NCBI RefSeq assembly: GCF_036689865.1
Contig: NZ_JBAHUQ010000006.1
Coordinates: 94,751-158,750 of the forward strand
Reading direction: 5' to 3'
Length of the DNA: 64,000 bases
DNA from: Magnetococcus sp. PR-3
GTDB lineage: Bacteria > Pseudomonadota > Magnetococcia > Magnetococcales > Magnetococcaceae
The notes under the pieces are model-generated. The model was not told the origin of the DNA. It was given only the letters and a program-made list of their open reading frames with translations, and searched no databases. The translations under genes and the position numbers were made by a program. This document shows positions 28,201-34,828 of the stretch, in pieces; within the stretch, counting starts at the first letter, position 1; each line of letters opens with the position of its first letter.

Positions 28201-28478
28201 CCCAGCAGGATTGTGGAGAGTGGGTAGGTCACCAGATCTTCCACAATCTGCGGTGCTTGGCCGGGGAACTCCGTTCGGATAATAACCTGGGTATCGGATA
28301 GATCAGGAATGGCATCCAGCGGTGTACTTTTTAATGCCAAAAGGCCTGCCACCGCCAACCCCAGTGTGCAGATCACCACAATAAGCTGGTTATTGATGGA
28401 CCACTCAATCAAACGGGCAATTAAGGAGTGTGTAGGGTCATGCCCCAGATTGGGTACTTCTGGTTCATGCGGGGTCAT
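25275..28478 (-). CDS. cusA: RND heavy-metal efflux pump, CusA type
   Basis: Inner-membrane pump of 1067 residues, the normal length for the HME-RND family. It has TM1 at ~30-50 after a cytosolic N-terminus, two large periplasmic loops, and TM blocks at ~335-540 and ~865-1050. Family marks: TPLDAIPDLSDTQVI, GLPKTSAVRGYSMFGTSFVYVIF, the acidic TM4 stretch GAMVDASIVMVENAH, and GAAMRVRPKLMT. Uses proton flow to drive Cu(I)/Ag(I) from periplasm or cytoplasm out through CusC; monovalent metal specificity is inferred from the CusF partner. Its start overlaps the CusB-like gene by 14 bp. Confidence 0.95.
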   Translation of the reverse strand: MTPHEPEVPNLGHDPTHSLIARLIEWSINNQLIVVICTLGLAVAGLLALKSTPLDAIPDLSDTQVIIRTEFPGQAPQIVEDLVTYPLSTILLGLPKTSAVRGYSMFGTSFVYVIFQDDVDMYWARSRVAEALSTAQKDLPDTATPRMGPDATGVGWVYQYALTDRTGQHDLADLRALQDWFLKFELATVPGVSEVASVGGFVREYQVRIDPNRLRAFDVPLSRVRQAVKSASMEVGGRVLERAETELMIRSTGYVTSLKDLEQVVVYAKNGRPVLLTDVARVVEGPELRRGVVELNGEGEVVGGIVVMRSGENALNVIQAIHHKLDQLRPGLPPGVEIHTVYDRAPLIRGAVAYLNHKLLEEGLVVALVCLVFLLHVRSALVAIITLPLGVLGAFTIMASQGITANIMSLGGIAIAIGAMVDASIVMVENAHRKLSELPQPRSPAVRREALILAAKEVGPGLFFSLLIITVSFLPVFALTGESYRLFAPLAYTKTYAMAFASILSITIVPILMVWLIRGHILKEFSNPLNRLFVGLYKPLLWVSLKQRWLTLLLAIGALASLQVPLSKLGSEFMPALYEGELLYMPTTLPGVSIGKAKEVLAQTNRLIMTVPEIERVFGKVGRADSATDPAPISMIESWIKLKPKDQWRAGLDVEGLIKILDQRVKLPGLVNSWGYPIKIRMDMISTGIRTPVGIKISGQDLKEIGRIALDVEAAVKEVTGTRSAFADRVSGGRYLEIDPNREELARRNIDLGLFQSIIQTALGGMKIAESVQGRERYNIQMRYDRPFRESQQDLAEILVPTPMGQHIPLGELATITYTEGPPMIKSEDARLTGWVFVDISGRDIGRYVAQAQAHVAKAVSLPAGYAITWSGQYEQMIEARERLQIAIPAAAAIILVLLMIHFGRVDRTIMVMTALPFGLVGGLWAVHLAGFNLSVAVAVGFIALGGIAVETAVVMLLYIDQQVRQDRPTHRDTLFTSIMTGAAMRVRPKLMTVSVIIAGLLPIFFTDGPGSDVMRRIALPMVGGMLSTTVMTLIVIPVLYFLWEARHLPGHAPQPQQEHTQHSGDT

Positions 28479-30108
28479 GGTTAGCCCCAGCTACCGGAGA
28501 GGGTGGGTAGGGTGTGGCTTGGGCTTTTTCTGAACCATAAGGGGAGTCGGCATCCTGCCCCAGTTGCAACCATACTTTTTGCGCGGTATCGGTAAAGAGT
28601 TGCAGGTCTTTTTTCTGATAGTGAGGTGCAGCGCCTTTAAAAATCCACGGTTGTAGTGCGGTGACCAAATCGTGTAGGGCGAGAAGAAGGTCCGCTTCCG
28701 TACGGGCATGTTGGGCCCGGGCCAGGGCCTGATCGCTCTGTTCCAAGATCGACCCCAAGCGGGTTTGCCCAAAGCGTGGCCATAAGAGCGCCTTAATATC
28801 CCGGGCTGGTTGGAGCTGTTTGGCCTCAATATCATACCCATCAACTTGCGCTTCATGCAGATAGAGAGCAGCATCCACCAGATGGTCAATCATGGCCATC
28901 TCAGAGGAGGTTGGGTTAAGCATGTTCAGGGGGGTCTTTAGACGCTCCAACTTGGTAAAAGACTCCCGTAGGGCACTTTCGGAATCGATCAAGAACTGCC
29001 CAGAGATAACCACTTGATCATGGGCATCTACCCCTTCCAGTAGTTCAGTATAACCACCACTAGAGAGCCCAACTTTAACAGTTTTAGGTTGAAAGCGTCC
29101 TTCCCCCAGGGCCACCACAACATGGTAACCTAAGGCGTTGTTAAGGAGTGCCCCATTGGGTAGGGCCAACCGTTTATCCACCCCCACTTCAAAGATGACA
29201 TCAGCATAAGCACCGGGTCGTAGCACACCGTCGCTGTTATCCAGTAATAGACGGATGGTGCCGGTCCGGCTGGCGGCATCAATGGTGGGGTGAATGTAAT
29301 CAATCTTGGTATGAACCGGGCGTCCAGGTAGGTTGGGCAGCATGACGGAGACAGGGGTCTGTGGGGTAATTCGCCCCAGATCCTTTTCTGCGACACTGGC
29401 ATTAAGCCAGACGGTCCGGTAGTCCTGTACGGTGGCGATGGCCATACCGGGTTTGACGTAACTACCTTGGCGAATATTGAGTTTGCTCAAAATGCCTGAA
29501 CTATCCGCATAAAAGGGGACTTTTTGGACCAGTGTGCGGCTTTTTTTTAACTGTTCAATAAAGCGGCGGTCCAGCCCCAAGGCAATCAACCGCTGGGTTG
29601 CGGCATGTAGGCGGCCATTACCGGCACGCTCCACAGCGCTGATCAAGTCCCGTTGTGCCGCCACCAGATCTGGGCTGAAAAGACGGTAGAGCACCATGCC
29701 CCGTTTAACCGGGTCACCCACAGCGGTGACATGCAGTTTTTCTACCCAGCCAGAGACACGGCTGGCCACAACCCTTTGTGCCCGTGCATTCTCCATAACC
29801 ATACCAAAAGCACGGATACGACGACCAAACTCTGTGAGCTGGGGTTGGCTGTAGCGGACACCAATATTTTGAATAATCTCAGGAGCAATGGTGACCATGG
29901 TCCGTTCATGGCCCTGAGTGGTTGCAGCTTCACCCGCTGCGGCCATGGCTACCAGGTCCATACCGCATAAGGGGCAGCTACCCATCTCTTCAGCAATATA
30001 GTGGGGGTGCATGGGACAGGTGTAGCGTACTTTTTCTGCTTCAGCCCATCCCAGTTGTGGAACCACCAGAAGTAAAAAAAGCAGGGCGGCATTGAGGGTT
30101 TTGTACAT
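28465..30108 (-). CDS. cusB: membrane-fusion protein, CusB type, with heavy-metal-binding domain
   Basis: Periplasmic adaptor of 547 residues. Signal peptide 1-22 (ending GWAEA), then a heavy-metal-binding domain YTCPMHPHYI...GSCPLCGMDL (~28-51) as in CusB/YHS-like proteins. The membrane-fusion core follows (~90-380: RVVASRVSGWVEKL, GDPVKRGMVLYRLFSPDL, GILSKLNIRQGSYVKPGM), with a helical hairpin between the lipoyl halves and a long C-terminal helical extension (~430-530) that is more than the E. coli protein has. It bridges CusA and CusC and hands metal to CusA. It overlaps the flanking genes by 14 bp and 1 bp. Confidence 0.94.
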   Translation of the reverse strand: MYKTLNAALLFLLLVVPQLGWAEAEKVRYTCPMHPHYIAEEMGSCPLCGMDLVAMAAAGEAATTQGHERTMVTIAPEIIQNIGVRYSQPQLTEFGRRIRAFGMVMENARAQRVVASRVSGWVEKLHVTAVGDPVKRGMVLYRLFSPDLVAAQRDLISAVERAGNGRLHAATQRLIALGLDRRFIEQLKKSRTLVQKVPFYADSSGILSKLNIRQGSYVKPGMAIATVQDYRTVWLNASVAEKDLGRITPQTPVSVMLPNLPGRPVHTKIDYIHPTIDAASRTGTIRLLLDNSDGVLRPGAYADVIFEVGVDKRLALPNGALLNNALGYHVVVALGEGRFQPKTVKVGLSSGGYTELLEGVDAHDQVVISGQFLIDSESALRESFTKLERLKTPLNMLNPTSSEMAMIDHLVDAALYLHEAQVDGYDIEAKQLQPARDIKALLWPRFGQTRLGSILEQSDQALARAQHARTEADLLLALHDLVTALQPWIFKGAAPHYQKKDLQLFTDTAQKVWLQLGQDADSPYGSEKAQATPYPPSPVAGANHDPA

Positions 30109-31322
30109 TACGGGTCTACCTGGGCATAGAAGAGGGTGTGTATTTTAGCCGCAGCTGTGATCTGCCGTGCTTGCTGGCGAGCCCTATCCAAACCTAAGCG
30201 AATGCGGGAGATGGCCGGTTGAATGACACGATCCAATGTCACTTCGCCCGCTTCATAGCGGCGTTCCATGGCAGCTTCAAGGTCCCTGATCTCTTTTTGA
30301 CGTTTCTGCAGGGCGTCCAGCAGTTGAAGACTGGTGTGGTAGTCAGCCAGCGCGGCATCATAGCGGGCACGGGCTGTACGTTGGGCATCATCCATGGCCA
30401 GGGTGGCCTGTTTGACCGCCATTTTGGCCCCGGCAATTTTGGGTTGTTGGTTCCATTTGGACCACAAAGGGACCCGGATGGTGGCTTTAAGCCCATACCA
30501 GTCATCCCCATTAAAGCTGGCATTATTGACCCGCTGTTGCCATACAGCACTGACGCCATAGTCGGGGTTTAACCGGGCTTGGGCAATATCCACTTTATGT
30601 TTGGCCAGCTGTTTTTTTATCTGGGCTGTCTGCACCATCAATGGGGTTGTGACGGTCCAAGCCAGTGGCGTAAGTTTGGGTGGAGAGGTGCGGGGGGTTT
30701 GGCCGACCAAAGCGTGTAAGGTCGCTTTATAGCGCTGATCTTCGCCCACCAGACTTAACAGGGCTTCTCGTAACTCACTGCGCTGAATATCCAACTCTTC
30801 AACCCGTCCATAGACCGCTTTACCCGCTTCTAACTCCCCTTTAAGCCAGTGGTCCAGTTCGCTGATTTTTACCAACTGGTTCTTAATGGCCAACATGCTC
30901 TGGGCCACGCGTTGTCGCTGGGCCAGGGTGGTTAGAAGCTCAAGGGTCAACTTGGCCTGCTGTTGTTTGGCTTCTTGCCGTACCAGATCGCCCTGGCTGA
31001 GCCCCAATTGACGTTTGGCCAACCGACCTTGCCGGTTGGGAAAACTTTGGGCCACCGCAACGGATTTGTTACTGGGCAGAAAACGGTCAAAGCGGGTGGG
31101 GGTCGAAACAGGCACATTATTAACCCCTACGGTAATACTGGGGTTGGGTAGTCCCATGGCACCGGGGGCAGCGTAGGTATAGCTTTGTGCTTTATGCATT
31201 AAGGCTTGAACGCTTGGATGCATACCCAAACTTTTTTGAAGCACCAAAAAGTTTGTTTCTGCCTTGGCGTTTGAGCAAAAAATAATAAAAATTATGGTGA
31301 AGAGGGGAACGTGTCGCTTCAT
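30108..31322 (-). CDS. cusC: TolC-family outer-membrane efflux protein, CusC type
   Basis: A 404-residue outer-membrane channel. Signal peptide 1-21 (ending NAKAE), then the two repeated helical/beta halves of the TolC family: MHPSVQALMHKAQSY, MGLPNPSITVGVNNVP, SVAVAQSFPNRQGRL, and in the second half LNPDYGVSAVWQQRV, IRVPLWSKWNQ and RYEAGEVTLDRVI. There is no lipobox, so unlike E. coli CusC it is not a lipoprotein. First gene of the C-B-A-F operon, whose promoter must lie in 31323-31734. The stop shares one base with the start of the fusion-protein gene. Confidence 0.92.
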   Translation of the reverse strand: MKRHVPLFTIIFIIFCSNAKAETNFLVLQKSLGMHPSVQALMHKAQSYTYAAPGAMGLPNPSITVGVNNVPVSTPTRFDRFLPSNKSVAVAQSFPNRQGRLAKRQLGLSQGDLVRQEAKQQQAKLTLELLTTLAQRQRVAQSMLAIKNQLVKISELDHWLKGELEAGKAVYGRVEELDIQRSELREALLSLVGEDQRYKATLHALVGQTPRTSPPKLTPLAWTVTTPLMVQTAQIKKQLAKHKVDIAQARLNPDYGVSAVWQQRVNNASFNGDDWYGLKATIRVPLWSKWNQQPKIAGAKMAVKQATLAMDDAQRTARARYDAALADYHTSLQLLDALQKRQKEIRDLEAAMERRYEAGEVTLDRVIQPAISRIRLGLDRARQQARQITAAAKIHTLFYAQVDP

Positions 31323-31734
31323 TGGTGCTGTCTCCTGCTTGGAACAGGTTCCTAGGGGGGCCTATGGTTTGACGGTATTCGGGGGAGATTGCTGGATCTC
31401 TACCATCAAACCATAGACATTACCCAGGGTGGGACGAACCCACGTACAAATAATGGCAGATACAGGTGCGCTTGTGTACGTTTTTAATGTAAATAATCGA
31501 TTGAAACATAAAGCATATATTATCGTTTTATGACAAAATCTAAGAACTGTTTCATAAATACGACATAATCATCTGCCCTGTCACAATTGTGTCGTATATA
31601 GGTGTTAAAGCTTAGCCTGTCCGAACGTCCATACATCCCCGATCGTGCATGGTGTGGACCTGGGCATCACGATAATCCATTGTTATACTCATTCCTCACC
31701 CTCGTGCTGATCTGCGATGAACGGATAACCGACC
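31323..31734. promoter_or_regulatory. divergent promoter region of the copper efflux operon and its regulators
   Basis: A 412-bp gap between the efflux operon (minus) and the two-component operon (plus). AT-rich middle around 31490-31560; inverted repeats listed separately. No gene seen. Confidence 0.6.
31558..31597. promoter_or_regulatory. inverted repeat plus inner palindrome, candidate response-regulator site
   Basis: Arms ATACGACA (31558-31565) and TGTCGTAT (31590-31597) are perfect complements; the palindrome CACAATTGTG (31582-31591) overlaps the right arm. It lies between the divergent copper operons, where the OmpR-type regulator should bind. Binding is inference. Confidence 0.45.
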
Positions 31735-32460
31735 ATGGATGCTGCAGACCGTATTCTGATCTTGGAAGATGATCAACAGACCCGCCAGATGGTGGCGGAC
31801 TATCTGCGTGAAAATGGATTTGAGGTGGAGACCCTACCCGATGGTCATCAATTGGACGTGACCATTAAACAGTGGCAGCCGGATGCCATCATTATGGATC
31901 TGATGATGCCGGGTGAAGATGGCTTGAGCCTGTGTAAACGTTTGAGCATTGGGGAAGAGACCGCAGATATTCCCATTATTATGCTCACGGCGAGAGGTGA
32001 GGAGACAGACCGTATTGTGGGTCTGGAGATGGGTGCAGATGACTATCTAAGCAAGCCCTTTAGTACGCGAGAATTGTTGGCACGTTTGCGCAGTGTGTTG
32101 CGCCGTACACGGGCCATGCCGCGCACCAAAGAACCCAAGGAAATTACCATTTACCACTTTGCCGGGTGGCAACTTAATGTTGCGGCCCAGGAGCTGATCG
32201 CACCCGACGGGCTGATCGTAGAGTTGACACGGGGTGAGTTCACCCTGTTGTTGGCTTTTCTTAACCATCCCAATGAGATTTTGGATCGGGATCGCATTAT
32301 GGCTTTTTATCGGCAGCGTCAGGCCGAGATTTATGACCGAAGTATTGATGTGCAGATCGGGCGTTTACGTAAACGGTTGCAGGAACCGAAGGAGCCCCAG
32401 CTTCTAAAAACGGTTTGGGGAAAAGGGTACATTCTTAAAGCAGAGGTGGATGCTCGATGA
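31735..32460 (+). CDS. OmpR-type response regulator of the copper system
   Basis: A 241-residue regulator. Receiver ~6-122 (RILILEDDQQTR acidic pocket, AIIMDLMMPGEDG with the acceptor Asp near 58, IIMLTARGEETDRI, YLSKPFS) and a winged-helix DNA-binding domain ~140-238 (ELTRGEFTLLLAFLNHP, DRSIDVQIGRLRKRL, TVWGKGYIL). Its stop overlaps the kinase start by 4 bp, and it is divergent from the Cus operon, so it is the likely metal-responsive activator. Sequence style is closer to OmpR than to CusR, so the regulatory link rests on position. Confidence 0.92.
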   Translation: MDAADRILILEDDQQTRQMVADYLRENGFEVETLPDGHQLDVTIKQWQPDAIIMDLMMPGEDGLSLCKRLSIGEETADIPIIMLTARGEETDRIVGLEMGADDYLSKPFSTRELLARLRSVLRRTRAMPRTKEPKEITIYHFAGWQLNVAAQELIAPDGLIVELTRGEFTLLLAFLNHPNEILDRDRIMAFYRQRQAEIYDRSIDVQIGRLRKRLQEPKEPQLLKTVWGKGYILKAEVDAR

Positions 32461-33893
32461 AGTTTGATCTTCTGCCCCGTACCCTCTCTGGTCAGTTGTT
32501 GATGATTTTAACCACCGGTATCTCTCTGGTTTTGGCCCTAAGTGCGGTGTTACACCTGCATGAACGGGGGGATGCCCTTTCCAGCTATGGGGGTATTCAG
32601 GCGGCCTACCAGCTAAAAGGGGTGGTGGAGACACTGGATCCGCTACCGGTATCGGAACGCCAGCAACTGCTTAAACTGATGGAGACCTCCCTACAGTTTG
32701 TGCGGATTTTAGAGCCGGAGGCCGAAGCGATTATCCATAGTACCCCCAGCCACCCCATGGCATTGCAGTTTTTCCAACATCTGCAGACCATCTTTGGTCC
32801 GGGTTGGGCCTTAAGGGTCAAAATGCTGGCTTGGGATAACCCCACCGTAGCGGCACATCCTGAAATGGATGTGCATCAACGTCATCACCAGCAACATATG
32901 GGGGGAATGCAGCGGATCTTCCCCGATGGTCTCTCCTTTTTGGCCCAGGTGCAGTTAAAAGATGGTCGATGGGTGGAATTTCATAACCATCTACCCAAAG
33001 AGGTGTTTAACCGTCCGGACCATCTGATCTATGCCCTGTTCGGGCTCTTTTTTGGGGCGATGGTATTGTCTGTGGTGGCCATTCATCTAACCACCCGTCC
33101 ATTGACCCTGTTGGTTAAAGCCACCCATGGTTTGGGGGAGGATATCAACCGTGATCCGCTGCCGGTTCAAGGGTGTCGGGAGTTGCGTCAGACCGCTAAG
33201 GCCTTAAATGGTATGCAGGCGCGCATTAAACGACATGTACAGGAGCGGACACAGTTGCTGGCTGCGATCTCCCATGATCTGCGAACACCACTAACCCGTA
33301 TGCGTCTACGAACAGAGCGGCTTGAGCAGGGGGAGATGCAAGACGCCTATTTTCAAGATCTCAAAGAGATGGAGGAGATGACCAGCGGTGCTATGGCTTT
33401 TATCCGTGGTATGGAGCAAAAAGAGCAGCGGCAACGGATAGATGTCTGTGCCATGTTGGAGCGTTTACAAGAGGAGTTTGCCGAGCTAGGGCACCAGATC
33501 GATTTAGAGATACCCGACTCCATGCCTTTTTGGGTGATGCGCAATAGCTTTAAACGTGCGTTGAGTAATCTTATCAGTAATGGGGTGCAATATGGCAAGC
33601 AGGTAAGCCTCTCGGTCAAGCAGCAAGGGTCGCATTTATGGCTTGAGGTTCGGGACCATGGTCCTGGTATTCCTGAAGAAGATCTACACCGGGTGGTGGA
33701 GCCCTTTGAAAGGTTAGAAACTTCCCGAAGTCGCCATACAGGGGGATCCGGGTTGGGCTTGGCCATTGTACGCAATATCATCCATGCCCACGGGGGCGCA
33801 TTGCGTTTATGGAACCACCCCCAGGGTGGGCTGGTGGTGACCCTTACCCTGGAGGATAAACCGGTCACTTCTGAGCCTAATGCTCCAGTATAA
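32457..33893 (+). CDS. sensor histidine kinase with a periplasmic His/Met-rich loop
   Basis: A 478-residue EnvZ-like kinase. TM1 ~13-32; periplasmic domain ~33-180; TM2 ~185-207; HAMP ~208-260; HisKA with His273 (AAISHDLRTPLTRM); HATPase ~365-470 (NLISNGVQYG, DHGPGIP, GSGLGLAI). The periplasmic loop holds a compact metal-ligand cluster at residues 137-151: Met137, His140, His143, His144, His147, Met148, Met151. Those are soft-metal ligands, so this is a good candidate Cu(I)/Ag(I) sensing site; direct binding is inference from composition and from the divergent efflux operon. Its 3' end overlaps the convergent STAS gene by 17 bp. Confidence 0.92.
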   Translation: MKFDLLPRTLSGQLLMILTTGISLVLALSAVLHLHERGDALSSYGGIQAAYQLKGVVETLDPLPVSERQQLLKLMETSLQFVRILEPEAEAIIHSTPSHPMALQFFQHLQTIFGPGWALRVKMLAWDNPTVAAHPEMDVHQRHHQQHMGGMQRIFPDGLSFLAQVQLKDGRWVEFHNHLPKEVFNRPDHLIYALFGLFFGAMVLSVVAIHLTTRPLTLLVKATHGLGEDINRDPLPVQGCRELRQTAKALNGMQARIKRHVQERTQLLAAISHDLRTPLTRMRLRTERLEQGEMQDAYFQDLKEMEEMTSGAMAFIRGMEQKEQRQRIDVCAMLERLQEEFAELGHQIDLEIPDSMPFWVMRNSFKRALSNLISNGVQYGKQVSLSVKQQGSHLWLEVRDHGPGIPEEDLHRVVEPFERLETSRSRHTGGSGLGLAIVRNIIHAHGGALRLWNHPQGGLVVTLTLEDKPVTSEPNAPV

Positions 33894-34185
33894 AAAACCG
33901 CTCAAAATGGGCAACATTGATCAACTTTTTTACCCGCTCGTTGCAGTGCATAATATGTATTTTTCGGCCACTGGTATCCACAATGTTCTGGGCCCAAAGC
34001 AACATACCTAACCCAGCACTATCAATATACTCTACCTGACGCATATCAAACTCAATACGGTTGTGCATCAACTCCTTCTCACACTTATCCATAAACTCCT
34101 TCCATGCATTAAACTTAAACTCGCTTGGCAGGGTAATAACCACGGTATCAATCGGTTCTTTTTTTTGACGGATGGTAATGGTCAT
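33877..34185 (-). CDS. STAS-domain protein (anti-sigma factor antagonist type)
   Basis: A single STAS domain of 102 residues from ATG 34185, chosen because GGAG sits 6 bases ahead; ATG 34197 is possible. Key features: a beta strand TVVITLPSEFKF, the core FDMRQVEYIDSAGLGMLLWAQ with the Asp-Ser that is phosphorylated in SpoIIAA-like proteins, then GRKIHIMHCNERVKKLI. Such proteins bind anti-sigma factor kinases or act as scaffolds. No serine kinase or sigma factor gene is adjacent. It is convergent with the copper sensor kinase and overlaps it by 17 bp. Confidence 0.9.
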   Translation of the reverse strand: MTITIRQKKEPIDTVVITLPSEFKFNAWKEFMDKCEKELMHNRIEFDMRQVEYIDSAGLGMLLWAQNIVDTSGRKIHIMHCNERVKKLINVAHFERFFILEH

Positions 34186-34197
34186 GGCGTGCTCCAT

Positions 34198-34471
34198 AGG
34201 GTTTATGGGGCGTGATAATTTTTCTCTCTCTCTTCACACCTGTTTTCCGATCAAGCTCAGGACAGATCCCAACATGTATATAACCTTTTAGATATGTACA
34301 AAGCGTACCAAAAAAATGGTTGTTTGTGGTGTTTTTTTAGGATCAAGAAAAGATAAGCATGATTTATATCTCGGCTAAATCGAGTGGTTGAAAATGAACT
34401 ATGTTCGATAAAGGGCTAGGATAATTCAGCTTTCTGGTGGGTGGGGTAGGGGTGGCTGTATGGGGATTTTT
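34198..34471. other. intergenic, promoter side of the STAS gene
   Basis: Gene-free and AT-rich. With the doubtful frame at 34472-34828 it forms a ~590-bp gap before the helicase gene. Confidence 0.45.
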
Positions 34472-34828
34472 TTACTTTAGTGACATGGAAGAGGGCATGA
34501 TCAATGTATAATCTCCAAATATATCTGAAAGATGACCTAAAGCAGCTTGAGATCTCTCGTGGCGCTCAACCGATGCATGAATACCATTGACCAGATATCT
34601 ACAAACCAATTGGATTTTGGAAGATAAACCACGCTCAAGCTCCCTGATACTATGGGGCACGTAAACCAAAAAATTGGTAGACACTCTGTGCTTGGATTCA
34701 TCACCTATGGGTTTAGGTTTCCCCCTGTTATCTTTATCCGTTGGGCTACCATTTCCTCTCAACCATTCAGGGCCTAGGCAGTGACCATGGAGAGCTTTAC
34801 AGGACGTATTCACCAGATTATCTACCAT
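34472..34828 (-). CDS. doubtful small ORF, hypothetical protein or gene remnant
   Basis: An open frame of 118 codons on the minus strand. Its C-terminal ~75 residues (after HRVSTNFLVYVPHSIRELERG) look protein-like, predicting a basic helical segment with codons unlike antisense noise. The only in-frame ATG (34828) lies inside the divergent helicase gene, and no ribosome site is visible at ATG 34828 or at the alternative GTG (~34684). It could be a 5'-deleted remnant of an accessory or plasmid-type gene. I do not recognise a family. Confidence 0.25.
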   Translation of the reverse strand: MVDNLVNTSCKALHGHCLGPEWLRGNGSPTDKDNRGKPKPIGDESKHRVSTNFLVYVPHSIRELERGLSSKIQLVCRYLVNGIHASVERHERSQAALGHLSDIFGDYTLIMPSSMSLK

